Program-made: the position numbers and the translations under genes | Notes under the pieces: model-generated | Database searches by the model: none | What the model was told of the DNA's origin: nothing | Seen by the model: only the letters and a program-made list of their open reading frames with translations | Shown here: piece after piece, positions 9,116-21,549 of the stretch | Layout: each line of letters starts with the position of its first letter | Position numbering within the stretch: the first letter of the stretch is position 1 | NCBI GenBank assembly: GCA_037127315.1 | Contig: JBBBDQ010000350.1 | Coordinates: 2,694,501-2,758,500 of the forward strand | Source: Ascarosepion bandense | Taxonomy: Eukaryota; Mollusca; Cephalopoda; Sepiida; Sepiidae | Reading direction: 5' to 3' | DNA: 64,000 nt

Positions 9116-9601
9116 ACCAGTTTAGGAAACTGGAAACTCTGTGTTTTTATCAAGACACCATCTCTAGGAAGATTGTTTACTGAAGTTAAAGAGTTCAGCT
9201 TACCCTATTCTAAACAGTGTAGGCATAGAGGTTTGTATTAATGCTAAGAAAGAAATGGTTTTAGGCTTATCCATATGAAAAGACATCTTTTTTGTGAGCT
9301 CATTTAAGAAAAACATGTCTTTCTGTTCCAAAAGTCGGTGGTCAGAGAGAGACTTTGTATTTTCGTGTCAAAACTGTCTTTCTAGTGCGTTATGGAAATT
9401 CTGCTTTCCTTCCATCAAGTATAATCTAAAAAACAGGGGATACAACTCCTGCTTCTTATTTATGAATCACGACAAATATTTGACACAGCTATCTAGCAGT
9501 CTTTCCTTCTCTGGTCTCACTTGACTTTCTTGTTCGCAACTTTTTCTCTTTTGTCTCCTTCTCTTTTTCTCTCTTTGTCCCCCTGCTATATATATATATA
9601 T
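9116..9601. other. No gene recognised
   Basis: Unassigned DNA. Pyrimidine-rich stretch and short TA run at 9540-9600. Confidence 0.5.
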
Positions 9602-10205
9602 ACTAGCAGTATAGCCCATCGTTGCTCGGGTGTAATGAAAGCTTTAAAACTAATCCATGGTCCTGGAGCTCAGACTCCTTGGACATTGGCACAAAAGACT
9701 AAAAAGCAATAGTTGTTTCCAGTTAAAGTAAAACCATAGACTGAAAGAAAAATGAATGGATGTAAGTCAAATTTTGATTTCCTGGTACCGATAACAAATA
9801 AGTTTTTCGTCGTAAACTGAATTTTGAAGGCTAAATAAGTCCTCTGAGTAAATGCTATCATGGCTGAGACTAAGAACTACAATTATACCTAATTAGAGCC
9901 AAACCCGAAGCAAAAAAAATAAAAAATAAAAGGACTGAAAAAAATACAGACATATAGGCAGATAAACAGACAAACACACAAACATCTTGCCTTTTATATA
10001 TATACTAGCAGTATAGCCCAGCGTTGCTCGAGTGTAATGAAAGCTTTAAAACTAATCCATGGTCCTGGAGCTCAGACTCAGCCTAAAGAATATTTGTGTG
10101 AAGTTTAGTGAGAATTGGATAAAAATTGTGGATTTGTATAAAAGACATACAGACAAACAGACACACACACAATCTTGCCTTTTATATATATATATATATA
10201 TATTA
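9602..10205 (+). repeat. Interspersed repeat with duplicated CTAGCAGTATAGCCC head
   Basis: The 77-bp block starting ACTAGCAGTATAGCCCA occurs at 9602-9678 and again at 10004-10080. Between them, 9705-9990 match 22965-23235 in direct orientation and 21392-21500 in inverted orientation. A/CA-rich 3' ends lead into CTTGCCTTTTATATATA at about 9990 and 10175. This is a multi-copy repeat of unknown class, possibly a non-LTR or Helitron-like tail. Confidence 0.65.
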
Positions 10206-10480
10206 TCAGTTTTCTGCACTATTGTAACAACTGCAGCCTTGAAACTTCTGAATATCATTTCTTATGTCTTTGTCTATGAGTGTATCAAATTTGATTAAAA
10301 TCGAACCACTCTTTCTATAACCTGATTTTTTCGATTATCGATTTTCGATATTTATCAGGAGTACCTCGACACAAAACCTAGCTAAGAACACTCGCAGATG
10401 CTTATAGTACAACTGTGTAAATTTTCAAGAAAATCGGTTCAGCTGTTTCAGAGTCTATAGGTAATGGATACACACACACA

Positions 10481-10516
<36 letters not shown>

Positions 10517-10535
10517 AAGTTCCATTTATAAATAA
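10206..10535 (+). repeat. Repeat unit with CA-tail, copy 1 of tandem pair
   Basis: This unit contains TTTTCTGCACTATTGTAA, AAATTTGATTAAAATCGAACC and AAAATCGGTTCAGC. It ends in a CA microsatellite and AAAGTTCCATTTATAAATA. The sequence is repeated next to it at 10550-10870 and again at 23257-23575. The 3' end resembles widespread invertebrate retroelement tails ending in TTTATAAATA. Confidence 0.7.
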
Positions 10536-10549
10536 GCTTAGATATAATA

Positions 10550-10870
10550 TCAATTTTCTGCACTATTGTAAGAACTGTAACCTTGAAACTTCTGAATATC
10601 GTTTCTTATGTCTTTTGTCTATGAGTGTATCAAATTTGATTAAAATTGAACCACTCCTTCTATAACCCGATTTTTTCGATTATCGAGTTTTGATATTTAT
10701 CAGAGATACCTCGACACAAAACCTAGCTAAGAACACTCGCAGATGCTTATAGTACAACAGTGTAAATTTTTTTAAAAATCGGTTCAGCCGTTTCGAAGTC
10801 TATAGGTAACGGACACACACACACACAAACACACACATGCACACACACACATACACACAAAGTTCCATTT
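10550..10870 (+). repeat. Repeat unit with CA-tail, copy 2 of tandem pair
   Basis: Direct copy of 10206-10535, about 90-95% alike by eye, with its own CA tail at 10813-10860. The head-to-tail placement suggests tandem duplication or insertion next to a like element. Confidence 0.7.
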
Positions 10871-10893
10871 ATAAATGTTTAGGTTAGATTTAG

Positions 10894-10924
<31 letters not shown>

Positions 10925-11087
10925 AGTCTGATGAAAAAATTTAAAACTGACAGAATAATAATATACTAACCTCTTACATTGAGATTGTCAGACATAAATC
11001 ATTTTTTTTAAATGACCTTACATCCCCTAGCTAGGTTAAAACAATATAGACTAACTCATAAATAACACTGTATCCTCTATGTTCATT

Positions 11088-11395
11088 ACAGTGCAGTGGA
11101 TATTGACTTGGAACGAGAAATCAGAGAGCCAAGTTCAAATTTCAGTTGAATTCGTTGTATTCACATATATGTAAATACCCTCGAGAAAGGTATAATTCTG
11201 TTGCTTCTCTCTCCAGCTATGGGTTAAATAACAGGACAGATTGGTTTCTATAGCCTTAGTTGGCAACCAGTCTACTGCTGAAAGTAAGGGCAACCTACTG
11301 CGGGAAAATCTTCTGCCCAGTCAGTCATGTCTCTTTTGAGACATGATCGCTCAAGTGTGTCACATTTGGCACTTAACTAACTCATCCTCTATTCA
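11088..11395 (+). mobile_element. tRNA-derived SINE, copy 1
   Basis: The head GTGCAGTGGATATTGACTTG resembles an A-box region and AAGTTCAAATTTCAG a B-box. The body contains ATGGGTTAAATAACAGGACA, GGCAACCAGTCTACTG and CTGCCCAGTCAGTCATG. Copies lie at 24375-24625 (plus, headless) and 49335-49645 (minus). RNA polymerase III transcription is inferred from the boxes. Confidence 0.7.
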
Positions 11396-11744
11396 GTAGT
11401 CAACTGTCTAATAAGGGTCATGAGATGTTAATGAAATTTTTTAAAATTTGCACATGTGCAAAGTAACCTTTTTTTCTTCCAAAAATAGTGTATCCACTTC
11501 ATTTTATTTTTTGTTGAGAAAGAACAGAAGTGTGTCTGAAAATTTAAATTTTTAACATTTTTCTGATCATACTTCTGTTATATTTAATGGCTGAATAATA
11601 TACAATTATCATAATTATTATTATTGTTATTATTTTTCAAATTTCTTTCATCAGCCAACTATACTTAAATTCTGTAAGAAATATATGTAGTCAATCTTTC
11701 TCTACTATATGTATATATAGTCTATCATCAACAACAGTATGTAT

Positions 11745-12103
11745 GAATTGGAAGTGGGAGGTCAATAAAAATTCATAGAATTGGAGGTTACCCCACAAGG
11801 CTTTACCAATAACGCATATTAAGAGGTGCTATATAAGTCTATAAAAAGGCAAACATATTCTCTGTTTCCTTTTTACCTTCCAGGTGTTGTTTGCTTCCTT
11901 GGTTCTCTGTTGACTGACCTCTCATGCATGCACACCTACACACATACACACACAGATAAGCACATTCTATAGGGAGTTTTAATATCTTTACCTTTGATTT
12001 CAATTCTGTACACATGTAATTCCTTTTGTCAATAATATGCATTGTTGCCTGTTTTAAAGTCCATGTTTTGTGCCTTACCTGAACATCATAAAACCCCACA
12101 ACA
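11745..12103 (+). mobile_element. LTR of family A, copy 1
   Basis: About 360 bp similar to 12285-12697. It has a TATA-like GCTATATAAGTCTATAAAAA and ends CCCCACAACA. Immediately downstream lies AATTGGTAACTCTGATGTG, a decayed LTR-retrotransposon primer-binding site. No coding body follows: the second LTR starts 180 bp later. The 5' boundary is approximate. Confidence 0.65.
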
Positions 12104-12119
12104 AATTGGTAACTCTGAT
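12104..12119 (+). promoter_or_regulatory. Primer-binding site remnant after LTR copy 1
   Basis: TGGTAACTCTGATGTG follows the LTR end CAACA. Compare the better preserved TGGTGACCCTGAT after copy 2. Confidence 0.5.
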
Positions 12120-12284
12120 GTGATTTGCCTAAATTTTTTTTGTCCCAGAATGTTTTTTTTATTAACATTAAGACAGCTTCTTTTTTTTTCACATCAAACA
12201 TAAGTCATAAAAATGACTAAACCCCATGACTACTATAACAGAATTATAGACAAAATAACTGTTTAATTTTATTTGTTTATTGAA

Positions 12285-12476
12285 TGTTGGGGAATGTTTT
12301 TAAACTTGTAGGTTGCCACATGGCTTCACCAAAAGTGCCTGATAGGTGAAACTATTTAAGCCTATAAAAAAACAAACATATTCTCTATCTTTTCCTTAAT
12401 TCCAGATGCTGTTGAAGATAGATAAAGAATGTTGCCATTAGGGCACATCCACTTCCTTGGGCTTCTGTTGACTGAA

Positions 12477-12544
<68 letters not shown>

Positions 12545-12697
12545 CACATTCTTAAATCTAGTTTTAATGTCTTACCTTTGATCTCAATTCTGTACACATG
12601 TAATTCCTTTTGTTAATAACATGCATTAATTGTCACTTGTTTTCAATTCCATGTCTTGTGTCTTATTTTTACCTGAACATCATAAAACTCCACAACA
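12285..12697 (+). mobile_element. LTR of family A, copy 2 (solo-like, with CA microsatellite)
   Basis: It begins TGTTGGGGAATG and ends CCACAACA, with TG...CA termini and a length of 413 bp. A TATA-like TATTTAAGCCTATAAAA lies at about 12352-12368. A CA run of about 30 units (12483-12541) expands a short CA tract present at the same place in copies 1 and 3. Directly after the end lies AATTGGTGACCCTGAT, a primer-binding site. No gag or pol follows, so the body was lost. Confidence 0.72.
12483..12541. repeat. (CA)n microsatellite inside LTR copy 2
   Basis: About 30 CA units without interruption. The homologous tract is much shorter at 11938-11954 and intermediate at 20027-20060. Confidence 0.95.
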
Positions 12698-13290
12698 AAT
12701 TGGTGACCCTGATATAATTTTTTCTTGGATACAAAAACACATAGCTATCAGCAAACTCATCAATGTATCATTTAGGGACTTTTCAAAACTCTACAGCAAA
12801 CCCAGAAAAAAATAATTTGGCCAACATCTCTATCTACCATACTATACGGGCACAAAAATGTAGACTTTCAACAAATTTGTGATTAAACCTGGAGTAAAGT
12901 GTATAATCACAAATTTCAAAAACCTAAAACACAACTACACAACAGAGTAACTGTCATGCAAGATAGAACATGGAATCAACAAAATTTTTTATCATATTCC
13001 CCATTTAAAATAAAAAAAATTGCTAATAGCCATTATTACTACTACAAGTGTACCCCTGTGATCAAAAATCATGGCAAAATATTTTAGAGGATTATTATAT
13101 ATATATATGTATATATATAAACGGAAATTTACGAAACTGGCATTAATGAACATATTTGAATTTTTATTTGTTTAACATTATTATTTTTTAATGAATACTC
13201 ACTAATATTTGAGTGGAAAGTCTGTTTATTATATATATATATATATAGTTAAACAGTACATTTTCTATTTTCTAGTAGCCAAGAAAACCT
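12698..13290. other. Primer-binding site then unassigned sequence
   Basis: TGGTGACCCTGAT at 12701-12713 is a primer-binding site for LTR copy 2. The following 570 bp are AT-rich with no recognised pol motif and include TA runs at 13094-13120 and 13231-13246. Confidence 0.5.
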
Positions 13291-13294
13291 AACA

Positions 13295-14445
13295 CATGTA
13301 GCCTGATGATTGCACCTTACAAATGCTGGTGTCCCTCAGGGCTCTATCCTAGGCCCTATGCTTTTCCTTATTTACATAAATGACCTCCCAGACGAGATCA
13401 AGAGCCAAGTAGGCATCTACGCAGATGGCACTACAATTTACTCCTGCATCAGAAAGAATCCCGGCGTGATGGACAAACATAATGTTGCTGCTGATCTTGA
13501 AAGGGATCTACGCTCTGTGATGAATTGGGGTAAGAAGTGGCTCATAAATTTCAATGCGTCTAAGACCAAGCTGCTGTCTGTCAATTATCACAGGCAACCT
13601 CTCCTGCCCCCCATGAGCATGGACCAAGCGAGTCACTCCGAGAGCAATACTCTGCGCCTCCTCAGCCTTACCCTCTCTTCTGATCTCAAGTGGAACCACT
13701 ACATTGAGTCTATAGCTAAATCCACTGCTAGGAAGGTTGGGTCACTGTGTCAGGTTAGGATGTTTTTCCCACCTGAAACCATCCTGCATATATACAAATC
13801 AACCATTTGTCCGTGCATGGAGTACTGCTGCCATATATGGTCTGGTACTCCCGCTGTTAATCTCCGTGTTCTTGACAGGCTCTAAAGGAGAATCAGTAAT
13901 GTGATAGGTACTGACTTTGCAGCTTGACTACAGCCACTTTCCTACCGATGAGATGTGGCTTCCCTTTGTCTGTTCTATAAATACTTACATGGCTTCTGCT
14001 CCAATGAACTTAAGTCACTGGTGCCTCCGCAACAGGTGTTTACTCGTGCAACCAGACTGGCATCTGGGTCTCACCCATTCACAGTTAGATCAACCAAATG
14101 CAGACAACAATTCTATTCCTTCAGCTTCTTTTCTCACACTTCCTACCTGTAAAACTTGCTTCTTTATTCTTGCTTTCCTGATGGCTACAACCTCCAGGAA
14201 TTTAAATGCAAGGTCAATACTCATCTCTTAACTACTTGACCCTAGTTCTTTTAACACAGCCATGTATATCTTTTCCTTTCTCTCCACCTTTGCAACTGTC
14301 ATCACACCTGTATTCCCGTCCTTCTCTTGCTCCTTTCTAACTGGTCCGTCCTTCTCCTCACTCTCCTCTAATCTTTTTCTCTTATGTAGCCCCCTGCACA
14401 TCAGTGGCATTACTGCCTTGCTCAGGGTGATATGATTAAAAAAAT
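13295..14445 (+). pseudogene. LINE fragment (copy C): RT C-terminal half and 3' UTR
   Basis: The copy is 5'-truncated inside the reverse transcriptase just before GVPQGSILGP. The ORF at 13310-13885 (191 aa) keeps the fingers/palm end, but the catalytic YADD is mutated to YADG, which should abolish activity. A frameshift after 13885 separates the C-terminal part (13955-14230). The 3' UTR ends with CACATCAGTGGCATTACTGC and an A-rich tail at 14433-14450. It is about 70-80% similar to copy A by eye, so it is older. Confidence 0.9.
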
Positions 14446-14508
14446 TAAAAAAATGAAACAGTCTGTTACTTCTGACTTCACTTTTGTATTTACATACACT
14501 CTATCTAT

Positions 14509-17460
14509 TTTTTTCTCATCATTTCACCCCAAGCAAAGCAAAACTGCCACTGGTGCACAGGGGATTACATAAGAGGTGAGTGATGAGAAAAAAGAACAAG
14601 TTACAGGGGTGTTAGAGAATGAGTACGAAAAGGATGAGAATACAGGTGTGAAAAGGGCTGCATGACAGTAGAGTGGAAAGGAAGAAAAACATGATACATG
14701 GGTTGTCAGGAAAAGGATGTGAGTCAAGAAGATAAGAGATGGCAATTGAGTTTGCATTTAAATTCTTGAAGATTGTAGCTGTCTGGGAAGCAAGTATACG
14801 GAAGGGAACTCCACAAGTGGGAAGTGTGAGCAAAGAAGCTGATAGAGTAGAAGTTGCGGTAATATTTGACTGGTTTCACTGTAAAAGGGTGGGACATAGC
14901 CGCTAGTCTAGTAGCTCAAGTAAATTTATGCAGAGGAGGCAACAGGGAGCCAAGCCCATCAGAGCAGAAGCTGTGAAAGTACTTGTAGAAGAGACAGAGG
15001 GGGGTCATATTATGCCGGTGAGAAAGTGATTGGAGTTGAGCTATCAGGTCGGGATCAATTACATTACAGATTCTTCATTGGATTTTGTCCAGAAACCCAA
15101 GATGAATAGCAGGGGCATCTGACCAGATGTGGTGGCAGTATTCAATGCACGGGCAGATGGTAGATTTATATATGTGCAAGATGGATTTAAACAAGAAAAA
15201 CTTCCTGGCCCCTACAAAGGGAACCAACCTTCCAAGCAGCAGATTTAGCTATGGATTCAATGTAGTTATTCCACTTGAAGTTGACTGATAGATTTAGGCC
15301 AGGGAGGCACAGTGTTTTGCTTTTAAGGAGACTATTCTGATCCATTCTGATAGAGGGTAGGAGCAATTGTCTATGGTGGTTAAAAGATAGCAGTTTCATT
15401 TTGGAAGCATTAAAATTTACAAGCCATTTCTTACCCCAGTCCACCACAGATTGGAGGTCCTTTTCGAGATCAGCAGCAAAGTTTGCTGTGCCAGCCTTGG
15501 CAGATTTCTTATCAAGGTGGGAGTAAATGGTTGTGTCGTCAGTATAAATGCTTACTTGGGATCTGATTACATCAGGGAGATCATTGATGAAGAACAGAAA
15601 AGGCATAGAACCTAGAATTGAGCCTTGATGGACACCCGCATTTCAATACAGCCTTCATTATGTGATTTGAAAGGAAAGACTGGATTAAGTCAAACAATTG
15701 TCTATTTATACCATAGCCATGTAGCTTGCATAGAAGGCCAGCATGCCATACTCTGTCAAATGCTTTGGAGATATCCAGTGCAATAGCTTGAACTTCACTA
15801 TTCTTGAGTCTGGTATATATACTCTGTGATGGTCGTTAGCATATTAGCAGTAGACCTGGTGAAGCAAAAACCATACTGTTTATCAGAGAAGACACTGTGG
15901 GCTGTGAGATGTTGAACCATTTCAGCATTAATAATAGTCTCTATCCCTTTGCCAAAAATTGATAGGAGGCTGAAAGGTTGATAATCAGAGGCGTCCAAGG
16001 GTTCTCCAGTGTTCTTAAATACAGAAACCACAGAGAAGAACTTCCAGTAGGCAGGGAAGCCAGAAGCAGAGAGGCAGCAGTTGTAGAGTTTGGAGAGGAC
16101 AGAGGAAACTTCAGGGGTCTTCAGGATAATGAGTGGGATTCTGTTACCTCCGCTCACCTTATGGGGGTCAAGCTTTGTAATTATGTTAGAGACCAGCGAG
16201 GAAGCAATGTGAACGTCACTCAGTTGAGTCTCAGTTCTAGATGGGAAGTCAGATGCAGATATGCCAAACGAATCAAATGTTGAGTTAGTGGAGAATCTAT
16301 GAGCAAAGTATTCAGCCTTGTCTGCTGAAGATGTGAGGACCTCAAATTCATTGATTAAAGTGGGAATTGAGGGCTTGCTGTTATTTAACACATTTTTACA
16401 AAGACACCAGTAGTCTATGGAGCTAAACTTGCAGGATGCTATACACTGCTTCATTCTTTCAGCAAACAACAGAATAGCATCATTTAGGATCATCTTGCAC
16501 TGATTACGAGCAGAAAGCAAAAAGGCACTTATTATGGTCAGACACGTGTCTTCTATAAAAATGGAAGAAGTGATTCCTGTGGGCAATAGCAGACAAGCAA
16601 GCAGAGGAGAACCAGGGGGATGAATGGGGTTCAAGTCATAACTTCCTGGCTGGAATGAAAGTATCAATGCCAGCTTTAACCTATGAAGAGACCTTGGATG
16701 CACAGTCTTCAATGGGAAGACTAAAAACTTTGTTCCAAGGGAGATCATACAGAAAATTGCGGATGACTCCCAGTTTGCTCTTTGGTAGCAGTAAGATATT
16801 CTGCTGGTCTGGGGTTCCTGGGAGGAGGGTATTGTGAAAAGAGATATTAACAGAAACAACAGCATGATCAGAGTTTCCAAAAGGGAAAAGTTGCATAACA
16901 TGGCAAGAATCAGGGATAGAAGTGAAACAGAGATCTAGCAGTGAGTCAGTTTTGTTATTGTTATTAGAGAAACGCATGAGGAAATCAACTACTTGCATCA
17001 GGGATTGAGTGATTGAAAAGTTCATAGTATGAGCACAAGCAAGATCTGTGACAGAATTTTTCAGCCACTTAGCATGGTGGGCATTGAAGTCTCCAAACAC
17101 AAATATATGGGGAAATGGCCTATATTTTTAGAGATTTTTTTGGTAAAGAGAGGCTGATAGTAGTAGCATCAGTCAATCGTCAAATGCAACAGGAATGCAA
17201 AGGAAGGAAACTGGTGCAGACTGCAACATAATGTGACCTCAGGGTTGCCCACTGGAAGCACTTGCAAGGACACCCATCCATGCGTGACATGGCACTACAA
17301 GATACCTCAATATTATTCAACTGTTGATCAGAGCGGCCTCTCAAGACACTATACAAGAATTTGGGCTCCTAACTACCAGTTGGAAGCAGCACCAGGAAAC
17401 TGCCAACAGTCAGAATGAAGAGAGGTTGCCACCATCCACACACATTGCAAAAAGCTTGCA
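14509..17460 (-). pseudogene. Non-LTR retrotransposon copy B, near full length, broken
   Basis: It is colinear with copy A from its 3' tail (CACCCCAAGCAAAGC at about 14524) to its 5' leader (17160-17460). The coding region is split among frames: 16681-17100 (endonuclease, GDFNAHH), 15798-16901 (rest of endonuclease, RT start) and 15187-15606 (RT end with YTDD in place of YADD). About 400 bp of leader match copy A, but the outermost head block is missing, so the copy is 5'-truncated by roughly 120 bp. It is inactive. Confidence 0.92.
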
Positions 17461-17969
17461 TACTTTTCGTTAGAAATTCAAACAAAAATTTTAAAATAAA
17501 CCCTTGCAGTCTAGACACCTAAAGGAGCTAACTGAAATTTTAATTGACACAAGTATATTTTAAAATTTATTCAACACTACATGCAACAAAACATAGAAAA
17601 ATAAATACATATATACAAATATTAATTTTTAAAATTAAAACCTCAGGAAAAAAAAAAGGTCAGTCAAGCTTACCAGGGACAAAATCAGTTGCTATCAAAA
17701 TATTAACCGAGTTGAGTGAAACTTTAAATTCATTATGGGCAATTCCATTTCACTTTTTATTCATTTGTATATTCAGTTGGCCTTTAGCTTCATTGACAGA
17801 GGAGAGCGAGGGAGAAAGGAGGGGTGTCAGAAAGTCAAAAACCAACATCAATATGAATTCAAGTTCCTACAGCTTCAAAGGAAAATTAAAATCAGCCCTT
17901 GCAGTCTAGACGCCTAAAAGAGCTAACTGAAATCTTAACTGACACAAGTATATTTTAAAATTTATCCAA
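17461..17969. repeat. Spacer with two direct 80-bp repeats
   Basis: The blocks 17495-17571 and 17888-17965 are near-identical (both contain CCTTGCAGTCTAGAC and TATATTTTAAAATTTAT). Between them lies DNA without a recognised gene. Confidence 0.75.
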
Positions 17970-18035
17970 CGCAACAAGACCTCTCTGATATTGAGATCTT
18001 TGTCCTTTAAATATAGCACACCTTAAAACTGTTTC

Positions 18036-18077
<42 letters not shown>

Positions 18078-18167
18078 CTTTATTATACAAAAATCTTTAT
18101 TATAATAAAGAGATTATATATATATATACAATCTTTATTATACAAAAATCTTTATTATAATAGAGAG

Positions 18168-18208
<41 letters not shown>

Positions 18209-18342
18209 TTCACTACTCAATAACATAAATAGACCTCTCTGATATTGAGCACTTTATCCTTTAAATATAGCACACCTTAAAACTATTTTTCTTCATATAT
18301 ATACAATCTTTATTATACAAAAATCTTTATTATAATAGAGTG

Positions 18343-18389
<47 letters not shown>

Positions 18390-18420
18390 CACTACTCAAT
18401 AACATAATTATTGCAAAAAT
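17970..18420. repeat. TA-rich tandem repeat array, about 250-bp period
   Basis: Two long units start with AGACCTCTCTGATATTGAG (17979 and 18233). They contain one or two copies of a 45-bp subunit beginning ACAATCTTTATTATAC (18074, 18128 and 18304), long TA runs and the closing CACTACTCAATAACATAA. The arrangement is minisatellite-like and no gene is present. Confidence 0.85.
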
Positions 18421-18668
18421 AAAATAGTAAGGCACTGTTAAAGAGCAAACACATGGCAAGAGGTTTAATAACTGGTAGTAAAGAGAATGAGCTGCCTCGC
18501 TAATGTCTCTCTAACGAATCCTGCTGGATAGCACACATTTTCGTAATAAAAATTTATCGTACATAATCAGGCCAGTAGATATAAATATAAAAATACTGTT
18601 TAATTAAAAACGGAATATCTATTTAAATACGAGTATCGGTAAAAATAATGTTCAAAATAATTCATTAC

Positions 18669-18719
<51 letters not shown>

Positions 18720-19825
18720 TTTAATATAATAGAGAGCATAACTACTCTCTTTTAATCCCTTTGTCTCAGTCAGCAGGCAGGTTACTGACACTCTGTTCAT
18801 CTCTACTTTTCTTTCTCTCAGGTACAGTCACGTTTGACTTCTATTAGCACTGGCAGACGGATATAAGAAAATTTAAACACAGCTTGAGTGACCATGTGAT
18901 AATATTCATTAAACACATCACGTCAACATTAAAAACCCAACTTGATGCACCACAAGGAAAATTTACACCAAACAAAAAATACAACTTTCATCTAACAAAT
19001 TTGAAGAATACAAAGCACAGTTAATTTTTTCAAGAATATTGCCAAGAATTCATAAAGAAACTTATGAAGACCCTGTGCGAAAAAAATCACTCAAGTACAG
19101 AAGTCAATTCATTTTGCAAACTACACAGTAAAAAAATTAACCCTGAAACACAGTTGTGATCAATGAAACAAAGAGCATCGGTATCAAATACCCCACAACC
19201 GTGTTACAGGATTAAACTGCTCAATCTCTCTCGGGCTTAACAGAAAAAGCTGTGGAATAACTAAACATTTCAGAGATTATACTGAAATTTCAGAGCTTAG
19301 CAAGAATGACAAAGACATCTGCAAGTACGATTTAATAATGCTGGAGATAGCTGCACCTTCAGGGAAAAATCATCGATCAATCCAAATTTCTTCAAAAGAG
19401 TTCTCAGAAAACACACTTTGACACTCAGCTCAATAACTTTTCCAATCAAAGCTTTTTCTGTTATTTTTTGTGTCATCAAGATAAACCCATATAGCAAAAC
19501 AAACAGGCCTTCCAAACAAAAATAAATCTCAACAGGGAGCATTGGAAAACAACCACAAATTTTTAACAACCATATAACCGCTGGTATCTTATCTTGTTTT
19601 CAATATGAAAATCATACTACCAACATATTTTCCAGAACATGCTACATTTTGACACACTAGAAATTCTACAGAATCCTGATGACACAGTACTTCAAACAAG
19701 TATTTTTTTATTGGCATGTTTAATCACTCACGTCTCAAATACACTGTTTGAGTCTTTTTCTTATCAGCCTACAAAGGACAGAACAAAACATATTCAAACT
19801 TTGTAGACATATTGGCAAAATAAAA
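18421..19825. other. No gene recognised
   Basis: About 1.4 kb of moderately AT-rich DNA with a TA-CA microsatellite at 18669-18713. Six-frame reading gives only short, unconvincing ORFs. Confidence 0.5.
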
Positions 19826-20026
19826 TTCTGGGTGAGGTCATGTTGACTGTTCCACTTGGCTTTGCCAAAAATGTATATTGGGTGGCACTATTTAAGTCTA
19901 TAAGAATGCATAGATATTCTTTCTCTTTCCCTTTTTCCTCTTGCTTGCAGATGTAGTCAAATGTAGATAAAGAATGTCACCACCAGGATGTATTCACTTC
20001 CATGGTCCTCTGTTGATTGAACTCTT

Positions 20027-20062
<36 letters not shown>

Positions 20063-20115
20063 CAATTCTTCTAATGTCTACTTTGATTTCAATTCTGTAC
20101 TCATGTAATTTCTTT
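19826..20115 (+). mobile_element. LTR of family A, copy 3 (truncated)
   Basis: It matches 12285-12600: GGCTTTGCCAAAAATG, TATTTAAGTCTATAAG, AGATAAAGAATGTCACC, a CA run at 20027-20060 and TTTCAATTCTGTACTCATG. It breaks off before the LTR 3' end and primer-binding site. Confidence 0.7.
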
Positions 20116-20637
20116 TGTTAGTGTTATGTTTTGCATTTCTTTATGTATAGTAGTAGTTGTAGCACAGCTCTTCATATCCTTTGTGACAACAGGGTTTTTC
20201 CTCCCTTTACTTCTCCAGTTATTCTCTATTTATACTTATCTACTAATTTGCATATAATACTACACCTCCCTGAATAGAAGAGATTGTACTCTCTTGTTTT
20301 TCTTTTACTACTCCTGATTATTTTTGTATCGTATTGTCCTTCTTCTTATCTTTCTTGTTTTCTCATAAATAGTGATCTTGGTCTCTCTTGATTTTCTTCT
20401 TCATATTTGTCTGTCTTTTCATTCTCACTTTCTTCCATTTTCTACTCTGTTCCACTTTTGTAACTTTCTGCCTCTTCTTGTTCCTGCCCTTCCATTTCCA
20501 CGTCATCCAGCTCATTTCTGCTTTGGAACTGATCATCATGTGCCAGTATATGTTGTCTCTTTTTCTCAAGTATAACCTTGTTGTGTCCTTTTTGTATCAG
20601 GAAATTTGCTTCTTCTAGATTCGCCTCTTTATTCTTT

Positions 20638-21117
20638 CTATACCATACCTTTTCTTTTTGTTGCAAATGGTACAGTTATCGGGGCTCTGATTTGTTTTCC
20701 CATTAATGCCAAAGGGCTCAGTTTCCTTCCCGCATGTGGAATGGATTTGTAACTGAGGAACATTTTTGGTAAATATGCTTCTATGCTTTCATTAAGTGAT
20801 GAGAATGCTTTCAATCCCATTTTCATCATTTGTATCATTCTTTCCACAATGCCATTAGATTGTGGGAGATATGGTGATGTCTTGTATGGAATGCATCCAA
20901 TTTGTTTTAAACATGCACATAAGTTTTCATCACAAAATTCGGGTGCATTGTCAGTTACTAATGTCTGGGGTACTCCATTCCTTGAGAATATAGTTCTTAG
21001 TATTTGCTTTATTGTGGTGGCTCTTCTGTCTTTTACTCTGATAACTTCTGGCCATTCTGAATATGAGTTTACTAATACTAAGAATAATTCCCTATCTCTG
21101 ATATATGTGTGATCCAT
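20638..21117 (-). pseudogene. Gypsy integrase core, fragment
   Basis: This 159-residue open stretch contains SYSEWPEVI, TDNAPEF (second catalytic Asp) and PQSNGIVERM (catalytic Glu), the classic retroviral-type integrase DDE pattern. The first Asp region is degraded to VNSYSEW. It continues out of frame into a basic tail with a DDQFQSR motif at about 20510. It belongs to the decayed element at 20360-22950 and is not functional alone. Confidence 0.85.
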
Positions 21118-21391
21118 GTGGACCTTAACCCATGGCTCTGCTTCTTTGGGCCATGAGTGAATTTTTGCTTCTCTTAAAGTGTTCTTCTACATTCTTTGAA
21201 TATCCTAGCCACCAAGTTTGTAACTTTAGTCTTCTTTGCATTGCTGTTATGCCACAATGTACGTCACCATGTACTCTTTTTAATATGTCCCTTCTCCATA
21301 TTTGTGGAGCTACTATTATATCTCCATTGCATAATATGCCATTTTGCATGGTTAGTTTGTGCTTTGTTTCCTTAAAGAGTTGCTCTGTCAT

Positions 21392-21549
21392 CAAAATTCA
21401 GTTTACGACAAAAAAACTTATTTGATATCGATACCAGGACATCAAAATTTGACTTACATCCATTCATTTTTCTTTCAGTCTATGGTTTTGCTTTAACTGG
21501 AAACAACCACTACTACACAAAACAATGCAAAACATAACAATAGCGTAGT
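21392..21549 (-). repeat. Repeat arm, inverted partner of 22917-23075
   Basis: The reverse complement of this segment matches 22917-23075 nearly base for base, from GCTACGCTATTG through TTTCCAGTTAAAGC to CGTCGTAAACTGAA. It interrupts the integrase region of the decayed Gypsy element. Confidence 0.85.

Noticed and set aside
12362..12597. Cys/Val repeat ORFs on the minus strand
   Set aside because: Translation of the CA microsatellite in LTR copy 2.
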